Positions 1-10,371 of a stretch of 64,000 nt of DNA are shown here, one piece after another. Each line of letters begins with the position of its first letter. The first letter of the stretch is position 1. A model generated the notes under the pieces. It was given only the letters and a program-made list of their open reading frames with translations. It was not told where the DNA came from and did not search any database. This stretch comes from DASYML01 sp036399835 (GTDB lineage Bacteria; Acidobacteriota; Blastocatellia; Pyrinomonadales; Pyrinomonadaceae): contig DASWMI010000192.1 of assembly GCA_036399835.1 (NCBI GenBank), forward strand, positions 1 to 64,000, in the 5' to 3' direction. The position numbers and the translations under genes are program-made.

Positions 1-1793
1 CTGTTGTTGTAGTAGATGGGAATCTGACCCACCGCGCGCGGGAAAGTGACTGGAAGCTTCCCGCCCGGATTGACATCGCCAAAGAGCACATCCGCGATAG
101 CATGGCCTCCCTGTGTGCCCGCGAACCATGTCTCAAGAATAGCCTCTGTGTTTTCCGCCAGCCAGTTGATTATGAGCGGGCGACCGTTCATCAGGACGAC
201 GACGACCGGCTTGCCAGTCTCCTTGATGGCCCTGACTAAATCCAACTGGCGGCCAGGCAGATCGAGCGAGCTGCGCGAGGCCGCTTCGCCGCTCATCTCC
301 GCGGATTCGCCGACAGCCAGGATGACTACTTCGGAATTTCTGGCGGCGCGCACGGCCTCCGCGAATCCTTCGGTTTTGTCGCACACCACCTCGCACCCTC
401 GCGCATAATTAATCTTCACCTGTGGACCAACTTTGGCCCTCATGCCCTGAAGCAGCGTGACGGCATCCTCCGCGCGGCCATCGCCGGACCATGACCCGAT
501 CATATCCTTCTGCGAATCGGCGAGTGGACCAATGAGGGCGATGGAGCGTAAAGCTTTGCCGAGCGGCAGGACATCGCGCTCGTTCTTTAAGAGGACCATC
601 GAGCGGGCGGCTATCCGGCGTGCGGCGGCCAGATGCTCTTGATTCATGATGACGGTTGGCTCGCGCGCCTCGTCTGCGTAAGGCTTTTCAAAGAGGCCGA
701 GTCTAAACTTGATACGCAGGATACGCCGCACAGCTTCGTCAATCGTTCTTGGCGAGAGCTGCCCGTCCCTCATTAATTGCTGCCCGTGCTTGTTGAAAAG
801 ACGGCTGACCATCTCCATATCCACGCCGGCATTGAGCGCGCGGCGCGCGGCTTCGGCTTCATCTGCCGCCAGCCCGTGATTCATCAACTCCCTGACAGAT
901 TCGTAATCGCTGACGACAAAGCCGTCGAACTTCCACTCGCGGCGCAGCACCTCTGTCAGCGTAAAGCGATTGGCGGAAGTCGGCATGCCGTTGAGGTCGT
1001 TAAAGGCGCTCATGAATGTGCCGACGCCCGCGTCCACCGCAGCCTTGAAGGGTGGGAAATAGAGTTCGCGCAATCTCAATTCGGAGATGTCCGTAGTGTT
1101 GTAATCGCGCCCGGCCTCCGCCGCGCCGTAGCCAACCCAGTGTTTGGCACAGGCCACAACCCTCTGCGCTGTGGAATAATCCCTGCCCTGAAATCCCAGC
1201 ACACGCGCGCGTGCCATCGCAGAGCCTAAGAAGGGGTCTTCGCCTGAGCCTTCGGCGATTCTGCCCCAGCGCGGGTCGCGTGCGATGTCAACCATCGGCG
1301 CAAAGGTCCAGTGGACACCGGCTGCCCTGGCCTCCGCCGCCGCGATGCTCGCCGCGCGCTCGACCGCGGCAGTGTCCCAGCTACTGGCTTCGCCAAGCGG
1401 AATCGGAAAGATGGTGCGATAGCCGTGAATCACGTCGAAGCCGAAGAGGACCGGAATCTTTAAGCGCGATTGGTCCATCGCCACGCGTTGCACTTCGTTG
1501 GTCCTACGCGCACCGCGCACGTTGAGGGTTGAGCCGAGCAGGCCCTGGCGTATCAGCTCAAGATGCTCCGGCCTGTAATTTCCGTTAGCTTCGCCGTCAA
1601 GCTGTTGCAGTTGGCCCAGCTTCTCTTCTATGGTCATGCGCGCCAGCAACGCATCAATCCTGCTTTCGATGTCCGGCTGTGAACCAGCCCTGGCCGCGCC
1701 CCTCTGCCTGCCTCGTCTCTGTGCGAGGGAAGGCATTGCCGCGCAAAGCATAGAGAACATCAACAGAAAGCAGACGGGCTTGGTACACCTCAT
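1..1793 (-). CDS. bglX: Secreted GH3 beta-glucosidase, BglX-like (partial, C-terminus beyond window)
   Basis: Exported family 3 glycoside hydrolase, expected to release glucose (or a related sugar) from beta-linked oligosaccharides in the periplasm. The frame opens at an ATG on the complement of 1791-1793, preceded by GGAGAG about 8 nt upstream, with a signal peptide (MRCTKPVCFLLMFSMLCAAM, then a cleavage region near SLAQ). About 597 residues are visible. Recognisable GH3 blocks: FGFDVIHGYRTIFPIPL, KHWVGYGA, then VVSDYES with the predicted nucleophile Asp296, followed by the second alpha/beta domain starting near LIGPLADSQKDMIGSWSG and ending in the window at PIYYN, a BglX-typical motif. The rest lies upstream of base 1. 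It is divergent from the TPR gene. The family is clear; the exact substrate is not shown by sequence. Confidence 0.93.
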   Translation of the reverse strand, partial: MRCTKPVCFLLMFSMLCAAMPSLAQRRGRQRGAARAGSQPDIESRIDALLARMTIEEKLGQLQQLDGEANGNYRPEHLELIRQGLLGSTLNVRGARRTNEVQRVAMDQSRLKIPVLFGFDVIHGYRTIFPIPLGEASSWDTAAVERAASIAAAEARAAGVHWTFAPMVDIARDPRWGRIAEGSGEDPFLGSAMARARVLGFQGRDYSTAQRVVACAKHWVGYGAAEAGRDYNTTDISELRLRELYFPPFKAAVDAGVGTFMSAFNDLNGMPTSANRFTLTEVLRREWKFDGFVVSDYESVRELMNHGLAADEAEAARRALNAGVDMEMVSRLFNKHGQQLMRDGQLSPRTIDEAVRRILRIKFRLGLFEKPYADEAREPTVIMNQEHLAAARRIAARSMVLLKNERDVLPLGKALRSIALIGPLADSQKDMIGSWSGDGRAEDAVTLLQGMRAKVGPQVKINYARGCEVVCDKTEGFAEAVRAARNSEVVILAVGESAEMSGEAASRSSLDLPGRQLDLVRAIKETGKPVVVVLMNGRPLIINWLAENTEAILETWFAGTQGGHAIADVLFGDVNPGGKLPVTFPRAVGQIPIYYNN

Positions 1794-1934
1794 TGCAGGC
1801 TCTCCTCTGGTATGTGTCTGGATGGGCTGAGTATACTACACTGTCGCCCCTGCGCGTTTGATACTTTTGATCTCAAGAGCAGGAGCGTTCATCAAAGAAG
1901 CCCCTCGCTTAAAAGCAAAGGCAAGCGAAGCGCA
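1794..1934. promoter_or_regulatory. Divergent promoter region between bglX and the TPR gene
   Basis: Both flanking genes are transcribed away from this 141-base interval, so both promoters should lie here. It holds a TATACT hexamer (about 1832-1837) inside the self-complementary AGTATACT, which could act as a -10 element in either direction. I found no convincing -35 element, so only the location is supported, not exact boxes. Confidence 0.35.
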
Positions 1935-3476
1935 ATGTCTCCTTACAGGAAAATTAAAGACTCCCTCAAGCTGCTCAAACGCGCAGCCCTGCTCCTCGCA
2001 GCATTGATGGCCTTCGTCATGGTATCGAGGTCGGCTGTGCCGAACGCGTCTGCACAGCAGCAGCGCCGGGGCGCAAACGCCGCGCAATCGAATCGTGTGG
2101 ACCAATCCGGCCAGGAGGTGATGACGCTCTTGCGCGAGGCGGTCGCGTTGCTGCAAGCGGGTAGGCCCGAGAGTGCGGAGCCGCTCTTGCGCCGCGCTCT
2201 GGCAGCCGCCCCTCGTAATCCGGACGCGCATAATCTGTTGGGCGCTATTCTGGACCAGCGTGGGCGGAGCGTGGATGCCGAGCGAGAGTTTCGTGAGGCG
2301 CTTCGTCTGAGTCCGGGGCATGTCTCGGCCTGGTCCAACCTGGGAGTGCTGCTGGCCCGCACGCACCGCGAGGCGGAGGCCATCGCGGCCTTTGAAGCTG
2401 TCCTCAAGCAGTCGCCGGACCACCCACAGGCGACCTTTAATCTAGGATTGCAATACGCCCGGCTCGGCGACTTCGCACGCGCCGCGAGCCTGCTCGAACG
2501 CGCCAATACGCTCAGCCCGAACAGATTCGAGATTCTCTACAACCTCGGCGCGGCGCTTTATCAAAGCAAGCGTTTTGACGAGGCCGTGCGAGCGCTCGAA
2601 GCGGCCTCCGCGCTCGCGCCCGCGGCTCCCGAGCCGCTTTATTACCTGGGCCTCGCGGCCTCCGCGCGCGGGCAGAGCGAAGCGGCTGTGGAGTTCTGGC
2701 AGAGGGCGATTGCGCTGCGCGCAAACTTTGCGGAAGCCAATTTCATGATTGGCGAGGAGCTGAGAAAGAACAGGCGCGCGGATGCTGCGAGAGAGTTTTA
2801 CGAGCGCGCGCTAGCGCAGGACTCTTCAAAGCTGGTCCACTATATCAGGCTCGGCGGCGCTTACATGCTGCTCAACCTTTACGGGCAGGCGCTTGAGGTC
2901 TTCGAGCGCGCGGCGCGGCGTTTCCCGCAGGTTGCCGAAGTCCATTATTTCGCAGGCATCGCGGCGCGCGGCAGCGGCTCGTATGAAGTCGCGGAGGCGG
3001 CGTTGCGCAAATCGCTCGCGCTTCAGCCGGACAACTTTGATGCGCTGGCCCAATTAGGATTTATCGTCGGCGAGCGTGGCCGACTGGCTGAGGCCGAACC
3101 CCTCTTGAGGCGCGCGGTCGCGCTCAACGAAAAACATTTCTACGCGCATTATGATCTGGGCCGCCTGCTCGTCAGGGCGCGCAGGTACGAAGAGGCAATC
3201 AGCATTCTACAAACAGGCGCGCGGCTCAGACCCAATCATCCGGGCGTGCATTATCAACTCTTCATGGCTTTTTCGAGGCTCAAGCAAAAGGAGGAAGCGA
3301 CGCGCGAGCTGGCGCTTTTCCAGCGGCTTGAGGAGGAGAGAAAGGCTCGGCGCGCGGATGTAGAGGCGGAGAATGAAGACGCGGCTAACCCACCCACAGC
3401 CGCACAGCCTGTGATAGCCGAACCTCCATCAAAGAGGAATCATCCCGAGCTATTCTTTTCTGGACCACTAAACTAA
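1935..3476 (+). CDS. Secreted tetratricopeptide-repeat protein
   Basis: A 513-residue protein made almost wholly of TPR units, so most likely a scaffold for protein-protein contacts in the periplasm or at the envelope; no enzymatic motif is visible. I chose the ATG at 1935 rather than the open-frame start at 1812 because it gives a normal signal peptide: basic start MSPYRKIKDSLKLLKR, hydrophobic LLLAALMAFVMV, cleavage region NASAQ. About eleven degenerate 34-residue repeats follow, with the usual spacing of Ala, Gly, Tyr and Pro (for example NLGVLLARTHREAEAIAAFE and YNLGAALYQSKRFDEAVRAL). The tail after about residue 475 is acidic, Pro/Ala-rich and probably disordered. It ends at a hairpin shared with the convergent receptor gene. 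Partner and role are unknown. Confidence 0.85.
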   Translation: MSPYRKIKDSLKLLKRAALLLAALMAFVMVSRSAVPNASAQQQRRGANAAQSNRVDQSGQEVMTLLREAVALLQAGRPESAEPLLRRALAAAPRNPDAHNLLGAILDQRGRSVDAEREFREALRLSPGHVSAWSNLGVLLARTHREAEAIAAFEAVLKQSPDHPQATFNLGLQYARLGDFARAASLLERANTLSPNRFEILYNLGAALYQSKRFDEAVRALEAASALAPAAPEPLYYLGLAASARGQSEAAVEFWQRAIALRANFAEANFMIGEELRKNRRADAAREFYERALAQDSSKLVHYIRLGGAYMLLNLYGQALEVFERAARRFPQVAEVHYFAGIAARGSGSYEVAEAALRKSLALQPDNFDALAQLGFIVGERGRLAEAEPLLRRAVALNEKHFYAHYDLGRLLVRARRYEEAISILQTGARLRPNHPGVHYQLFMAFSRLKQKEEATRELALFQRLEEERKARRADVEAENEDAANPPTAAQPVIAEPPSKRNHPELFFSGPLN

Positions 3477-3479
3477 AGC

Positions 3480-3537
3480 ATCACAATAGCGCGAGTGGAT
3501 GAGTTTAGCGTTGCTCATCCACTCGCGCTTTTGTGAT
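3480..3537. terminator. Bidirectional hairpin terminator between convergent genes
   Basis: A perfect 15-bp stem (3489-3503 with 3514-3528, arms GCGCGAGTGGATGAG and its complement) closes a 10-nt loop. After a two-base mismatch it extends by a further 7 bp (ATCACAA at 3480-3486 with TTGTGAT at 3531-3537). It sits just past the stop of the TPR gene and just past the stop of the receptor gene on the other strand, with a short T-run (TTTT) on the plus side, so it can serve both. Confidence 0.8.
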
Positions 3538-3547
3538 TGGCGAAAGG

Positions 3548-6500
3548 CTAGAAGCTGAAGCGGCCCTGTATCTCTATGACGCGGCCAGCCAGCCCGCGCT
3601 CGGCACGCCCGAAATTCGGATTCGTGACCTGCGTGCTGAAGGTGTTAAAGCTGAACGGTTGGAGATTCAGCAGGTTGAAGACGTTGAAGAAGTTGGCCTT
3701 GATTTCAAAGAAAGCTCCCTCGCCGACAAAACCCGGCAGGCCGAAGCGTTTCGCCGCGCTCATGTCTACGTTGAAATAGCGCGGGCCGCGGAATGAGTTG
3801 CGACCGACGCCGGGCAAGCTGAAGCCTGGCGGAACAGTGCTGAAGTATTTCGCGCCGCCGCCAGGGAAGTTGCCGCCGGGACGTATGAAGGCATCGTTAT
3901 CCGTGTCGGTCAGCGCGCCGCCGAAGTAGGCTACGGGGCGTGCGGGACAGAGCGAAGGGCCGAGCGTGCTGACGCATTCGCCGATGACAGGCGTCCAGGG
4001 AAAGCCCGTGTGCGCGGTCAGGATGCCGTTGAGCTGCCAGCCGCCGAGGAGCTTGCCGAGAGCATCACGCTGATGCCTGAAGAACGGCAAATCCCAGAGA
4101 CCCGAAGCAATAAAGTGATGCCTCACATCATAGTCGGAAGGGCCGCGCTCCTGTCGCGGGTCGAGCGGGTAGGTCGGGTTGGTCGCCGCGCCCGGCCCCT
4201 CGTTGGAAGTCACATCAATGCTCTTGCTAAAGCGATAGACGGTGTCGAACTGGAAGCCCTTTGAGAAGCGTCGCGTGAGGCGTGCGATGAGGGCGTTATA
4301 GCTGGCGGTCGTGTCCGGCGTCGGGAAGAAGACGCCCGAGGCGAAGAAGCTCCCATCATTCGGATAAAGAAATCTCTCGTTGACGAGCCGTATCAGCTTG
4401 CGGCTGGCGCTGCCCTGATAACCGACTTCGGCGGTCAGATTGCCGGGCAGATTGTACTGGCCTTCGAGCGAGTAAGTGTAGACGTAGGGCGTCGGCACAT
4501 CTGGCGGCGCGCCGTAGACTTCCAGTTGCACTCCTTCGCGCAGGTTCGGTATCCCGGTCGCGGGATTGATGCCGACTGCCAGCGCAGGGTTGACCGGATA
4601 GCTGAAGGGTGAATTGTTTGCGCCGAGCGCGTAGAGAATCTGCCCGCCCGCGAAAGGCGTGCTGAAGTCCTGCGCCGAAGTGCCGCAGCAGATTCTGTAG
4701 CGCGCGAAGAACGGCGGATTGCCGCGCGTGTTGGCAAAGAGCACGGTCGGGATACGGTTATAAGCGATACCAAAGCCGCCGCGCAGGACCAGTTTTTCAG
4801 CAGTGTTGTGACCGATAATCTGGCTCGGACTCCAGGCAAAGCCCAGACGCGGCGCAAAGTTGTTGCGGTCCTTTGGATAAAGCTGGTCCACAACCTGAAC
4901 GGTCGCGCCCGTTAATTCACGCCCGCCCGCCGGACCTAAAATGAGATTGCTCAGACGCCCTTCGGTCTCGGTCAAAGGCGTGGTGTATTCATAACGCAGG
5001 CCGAGGTTGAGCGTCAGGTTGGGACGCGCCTTCCAGTCATCCTGCGCGAAGAAGGCGTAAGCCGTGTTACGGAAAAAGCGTTGAGATTCGGCCGGTCCAC
5101 CGGAGCGCGGGTCAGCGTTAATCTGGTAAAAGAGCGGCGCGTCGTTCGCCAGGTTAAAGAGTCCGGCAAAGGTAAAGAGTGGGCGAGAGCCGCCGCTGAG
5201 GTCGTTGTTGTCCAGCTCCTTGCGAACTTCAGCGCCAAAGCTCCAGCCGTGATTGCCAGCCTGTAAGCGTAAAGTATCTCGAAACTCGAAGGTCTTCTCT
5301 TCAAAGACGCCGGGCGTGGTTTCGGACCAGGGCGGGCCAAAGCGTAGACGCTCGCCCGGCATGGTCTCGATCTCTATACGCGGAATCCCGAAATTGGTCT
5401 CGCTCGAAGATTCAATCTCGTTGAAGGCAAACTTGGTCGCGTTAAAGCGGACTTCGTTGAGCATGCTGGCCGAGAGCGTGCGGATGTAGGTCAGCGTCAC
5501 AAAGGTATTGGCAGGCTCTGTCAGGATGTCTCCCATCGGGCGGCTGCGGCCCTCCTTCTCGCTTTGCAGACCGCTAAAACGCGAGAAGTAAGAGCTGACG
5601 GTGACGGTATCTTTATCGGTCAGGTTCAGGTCTATGCGCGGGTTGTACTGGTTGCCGCGACTGCGATTGATTAAAGCAATCTGCGCATACTGTATATCGG
5701 GAATGCCATCGAGTCCGCCGCCGCGCAAGTTGCTGAAGGGCAGGTACTGTCCGGTCGCTCCCGCGGGCGAGCCGATGTCCAGCCCGCCGGCCACCTGTTG
5801 ACATGGAAATTCGCCCGTCGGGAAACCGGCGAAGCCGCAGCTCACCGGAATCACGCTGAGGACGCGCGGCTCTATGCCGGGCGCGCTAAAGATTCTCGCC
5901 GTCACGCTGCCGGGCCGGAGCGAGCGCACGAGCTGGCGAAACTCCGGCGTCTCGACAAATCCGTTGAAGCTGTCGCCCGTGTTGCTGCGCAGGGCTTCGT
6001 AAGAGAAGAAGAAGAAGGCGCGATTCCTGAGCAGGCGGAAGGCAGGGGGCGGGCCTTCGCCAAAGCGCGGGATAGGGATTGGACCACCGAGCGAGCCGCC
6101 AAACTGGTTGTAATGCTGGTTGACGCGGATGGGCGGCGCATTTGGACCACCGTATTTATTGAAGGCGTTCAGGCCCGGACTGTTGTTCTTGAGAAAGAGG
6201 CTGCCGTGAAAATCGTTGGTCCCGTTCTGCGAGACGGTGAGGACCTGCGCGCCCGAGTTGCGACCGAACTCCGCAGAATAAGTGTTGGCGATGACGCGCA
6301 CTTCCTTGACCGATTCCTGGTTCGGCGTGATGACAGCCGCGCCGCCAAAGGTCAGGCTGTTGACGCTCGTCCCGTCAATCTGGAAATTGTTGGCCGAGAT
6401 GCGCTGGCCGTTGGCGGAGATTTGCGGCTGGTTTTCCGTCTGGAAGATGCCGCGATTGGAAGCGCCCGGGCCGGTCTGGTTGGGGAGGCTGACCGCGCCG

Positions 6501-7030
6501 CCGCCGCTCCCGCGCGAGCCTTCACCGAAGACGCCCGGCGTCAGTCGAATCAATTCGTAAGGGTCGCGCCCGAACTGCGGGAGGCGGCGCACTTCCTGCG
6601 TCGTGATGGCCTTGTTGATGTTGGCGTTCTCGGTTTCAAGCGCGGGCGAGAGCGTGTCCGTCACGGTCACGGCTGCCGTCACGCCCGAAGGCTCAATCGT
6701 CAGGTTCAGCCCCTCTACGCCCTCCGCGTTGATGACCACGTTATCGAGCGTCTTCTTATTAAAGCCAGCCTGCTCGACCGTCACCGTGTAGCTGCCGGGC
6801 GCGAGACCCGTGAAACGATAAAAGCCGTCTTCAGAGGTCGTGGACTGTTGAGACCTGCCGGTCTCATTGCTGGTCAGTGTGACGTTTGCGCCGACCACAG
6901 CCGCGCCCTGCGTGTCCGTCACAGAGCCTTGCAGACCAGCCCTGAACTGCGCGCTGGCCGTCGTCGCCGTCAGCAGGAGCAGGGAGAGAGCGAATAAGAT
7001 AAAGCGAAGAGAGAGAGAGACGCGCCGCAT
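3548..7030 (-). CDS. Oar-like TonB-dependent receptor with carboxypeptidase-regulatory domain
   Basis: An outer-membrane protein of 1160 residues, predicted to move a substrate across the outer membrane with TonB energy; the substrate cannot be read from sequence. Order: signal peptide (residues 1 to about 27, ending TTASAQ); a carboxypeptidase-regulatory-like beta-sandwich domain from about 30 to 115 (GSVTDTQGAAVVGANVTLTS, then GFYRFTGLAPGSYTVTVEQA); a plug-like region near 140-250 (TTQEVRRLPQFGRDPYELIR, LTPGVFGEGSRG); then a long beta-barrel ending in an aromatic residue (EIQGRFSF), as barrel proteins usually do. The start has AGGAGG about 9 nt upstream. No SusD partner is adjacent, so it is Oar-like rather than a SusC/SusD pair. 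Two paralogues lie at 34.6 and 40.3 kb. Confidence 0.9.
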   Translation of the reverse strand: MRRVSLSLRFILFALSLLLLTATTASAQFRAGLQGSVTDTQGAAVVGANVTLTSNETGRSQQSTTSEDGFYRFTGLAPGSYTVTVEQAGFNKKTLDNVVINAEGVEGLNLTIEPSGVTAAVTVTDTLSPALETENANINKAITTQEVRRLPQFGRDPYELIRLTPGVFGEGSRGSGGGAVSLPNQTGPGASNRGIFQTENQPQISANGQRISANNFQIDGTSVNSLTFGGAAVITPNQESVKEVRVIANTYSAEFGRNSGAQVLTVSQNGTNDFHGSLFLKNNSPGLNAFNKYGGPNAPPIRVNQHYNQFGGSLGGPIPIPRFGEGPPPAFRLLRNRAFFFFSYEALRSNTGDSFNGFVETPEFRQLVRSLRPGSVTARIFSAPGIEPRVLSVIPVSCGFAGFPTGEFPCQQVAGGLDIGSPAGATGQYLPFSNLRGGGLDGIPDIQYAQIALINRSRGNQYNPRIDLNLTDKDTVTVSSYFSRFSGLQSEKEGRSRPMGDILTEPANTFVTLTYIRTLSASMLNEVRFNATKFAFNEIESSSETNFGIPRIEIETMPGERLRFGPPWSETTPGVFEEKTFEFRDTLRLQAGNHGWSFGAEVRKELDNNDLSGGSRPLFTFAGLFNLANDAPLFYQINADPRSGGPAESQRFFRNTAYAFFAQDDWKARPNLTLNLGLRYEYTTPLTETEGRLSNLILGPAGGRELTGATVQVVDQLYPKDRNNFAPRLGFAWSPSQIIGHNTAEKLVLRGGFGIAYNRIPTVLFANTRGNPPFFARYRICCGTSAQDFSTPFAGGQILYALGANNSPFSYPVNPALAVGINPATGIPNLREGVQLEVYGAPPDVPTPYVYTYSLEGQYNLPGNLTAEVGYQGSASRKLIRLVNERFLYPNDGSFFASGVFFPTPDTTASYNALIARLTRRFSKGFQFDTVYRFSKSIDVTSNEGPGAATNPTYPLDPRQERGPSDYDVRHHFIASGLWDLPFFRHQRDALGKLLGGWQLNGILTAHTGFPWTPVIGECVSTLGPSLCPARPVAYFGGALTDTDNDAFIRPGGNFPGGGAKYFSTVPPGFSLPGVGRNSFRGPRYFNVDMSAAKRFGLPGFVGEGAFFEIKANFFNVFNLLNLQPFSFNTFSTQVTNPNFGRAERGLAGRVIEIQGRFSF

Positions 7031-7611
7031 GATGAAAACCCTCCTGAGGAGTTGTTAAGCTGGTTGTCGGGTGCAAAGTCGCTGTCGGTATATCAGCCTC
7101 AAACGTGCCCCGTCTGTGCGTTAGCACACAGAGCGCCTGCGGCGACACGAAAACTTTTCTCCAGCCGCACCAGTCACGCCTCGCCAGACGCAGCCATTGA
7201 TGGGCCGATTCCTTAGCCGATGCAGGCGAGTTCAGGGGAAACTCGTCGCTTTCAGTTTGGCCTTTGCATTCTTGAGTTATTGCTTAGACAGGGGAAGCAG
7301 GGGCAACATAACATTGCCATTTGAAGAAATCAATAGAATTTATATCTGGCCTTTGATAAGCTTAGGCCATCAGTCAGACAGTTAATATTCCACTGATTAC
7401 CCGGCAATCGGCTTGTCTCGAAAGTGTGGCTGTAGAGAGCCTTGCCGAGGTGTGAAGCCAGTTGGAGGCGCTGCCGGTCCCGTTCGCTTTATCCGGAGAG
7501 GGGCGAGATGCCTTCGAGCCATCGGCCTCGATCGAAAGCCTGTTGGCCGCGCGCTCGCTATCTTTTCGTTCAAACTTAAACAGCATCAGTAGAGAAGGGA
7601 AACATCCTGAC
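7031..7611. promoter_or_regulatory. 581-base divergent regulatory region before xylF
   Basis: This stretch holds no convincing gene. It separates the minus-strand receptor from the xyl operon. Two small dyads are visible on the xyl side: GGCAA and TTGCC separated by 7 nt (7302-7306 and 7314-7318), and TGGCCT and AGGCCA separated by 11 nt (7347-7352 and 7364-7369). Both could be operators, but neither matches a site I can name. The AT-rich segment 7320-7345 is the likeliest place for the promoter. Confidence 0.3.
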
Positions 7612-8772
7612 ATGCGACTCAACAAAATTCCGCGACTCAATCAAATATTGCTCGGCGGTTTGCTCCTCGTCTCTTTGTGTGTGGCCTCTTGCGTCTCAGG
7701 GACGCAGCAATCGAACACGGGCGGCAATGTGCAGAAGGGCGGACGGGTCAAGATAGGTTTTTCGATGGACACGCTCAAGGAGGAGCGCTGGCAGCGCGAT
7801 AAGGAGTTGGTCGAACAGCGCGCTAAAGAGCTTGGCGTAGACCTGGACGTGCAGGTCGCCAACGGCAACGATACTCTGCAATCGCAGCAGGTGGACACGA
7901 TGCTCACGAAGGGCGTCAACGCGCTCATCGTCGCGCCGCACAACGGCGAGGTCGCCGCCGCGATTGTCGAGAAGGCGCATCGGCAGGGCGTGCCCGTCAT
8001 CAGCTACGACCGTCTGATTAAGAACTCCGATGTGGACCTCTATGTCTCGCACCAGGTCGTGAAGATAGGAGAGATGCAGGCAGACTACGCTCTCAAGCAC
8101 GCGCCCAAGGGCAACTACGTTTTAATCGGCGGCTCGCAGACAGACAACAACGCGCTGCTCCTGCGACAGGGGCAGATGAACATTCTCAAGCCCGCCGTTG
8201 ACCGCGGCGAGATTAAGATTATTTCGGACCAGTACGCGCGCGAGTGGCTGGCGAGCGAGGCGCTGCGCATCACGGAAGACTCGCTGACCAAGACCGGCAA
8301 CGACATCGCGGCCATCGTCGCTTCCAACGACGGGACGGCTGGCGGGGCTATCTCGGCTCTGCCTCAAACTCTGGTCGGCAAGGTTGTCGTCACGGGTCAG
8401 GATGCGCAGGTCGATGCCTGCCAGCGCATCGTCGAAGGCAAGCAGACGATGACCATCTATAAGCCCATCAGGCCGCTTGCCTTTAGCGCCGTCGAATCGG
8501 CCATCAAGCTCGCCAACAAGGAGAAGGTCGAAGCTCCGGACAAGATTAACAACGGCAAGATTGACGTGCCTTCCATCTTACAGCAGCCCATCTCCGTGGA
8601 TAAGGCGAACATGGCCGACACCGTGATTAAGGACGGCTATCACAAGATGGAAGACGTTTATAAGAACGTGCCGAAAGCAGATTGGCCCAAAACGACTGCC
8701 GAGAGCCGACAGCCAACAGGCGTTCCGGCCCTGCTCGCTTTCTTCCGACTAATGTTCGCTGCTTTCGTCTAA
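7612..8772 (+). CDS. xylF: Xylose-type ABC transporter substrate-binding lipoprotein
   Basis: Periplasmic sugar-binding component of an ABC importer of the XylF/RbsB (type I periplasmic binding protein) class, 386 residues. The ATG at 7612 is chosen over the longer frame from 7462 because it follows a GAAGGGA ribosome site and starts a lipoprotein signal: LLLVSLCVASC, with Cys27 as the expected lipidated residue. The mature protein has the fold-typical blocks KIGFSMDTLKEERWQRDKEL, LIVAPHNGEVAAAIVEKAH and VPVISYDRLI, close to E. coli XylF. Odd points: a lipobox, whereas the E. coli homologue is soluble, and an extra hydrophobic C-terminal tail of about 20 residues after DWPKTT. It is followed at once by xylG and xylH. 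The sugar could be xylose or another pentose or hexose; no xylA or xylB is near. Confidence 0.88.
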   Translation: MRLNKIPRLNQILLGGLLLVSLCVASCVSGTQQSNTGGNVQKGGRVKIGFSMDTLKEERWQRDKELVEQRAKELGVDLDVQVANGNDTLQSQQVDTMLTKGVNALIVAPHNGEVAAAIVEKAHRQGVPVISYDRLIKNSDVDLYVSHQVVKIGEMQADYALKHAPKGNYVLIGGSQTDNNALLLRQGQMNILKPAVDRGEIKIISDQYAREWLASEALRITEDSLTKTGNDIAAIVASNDGTAGGAISALPQTLVGKVVVTGQDAQVDACQRIVEGKQTMTIYKPIRPLAFSAVESAIKLANKEKVEAPDKINNGKIDVPSILQQPISVDKANMADTVIKDGYHKMEDVYKNVPKADWPKTTAESRQPTGVPALLAFFRLMFAAFV

Positions 8773-8781
8773 GTTCAAAAA

Positions 8782-10332
<1,551 letters not shown>

Positions 10333-10371
10333 ACGCGTCGCCTCGCCACGCTTATCGTTGAGGAGATGTTT

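Noticed and set aside
5798..6997. 399-codon open frame on the plus strand inside the first receptor gene
   Set aside because: It lies wholly antisense to a clear TonB-dependent receptor, has Arg/Asp/Val-rich composition typical of antisense frames in GC-rich genes, and matches no family I know.
3548..7030. Reading the large receptors as SusC-type polysaccharide importers
   Set aside because: No SusD-like lipoprotein gene is next to any of the three, and the N-terminal carboxypeptidase-regulatory domain alone fits Oar-like receptors.
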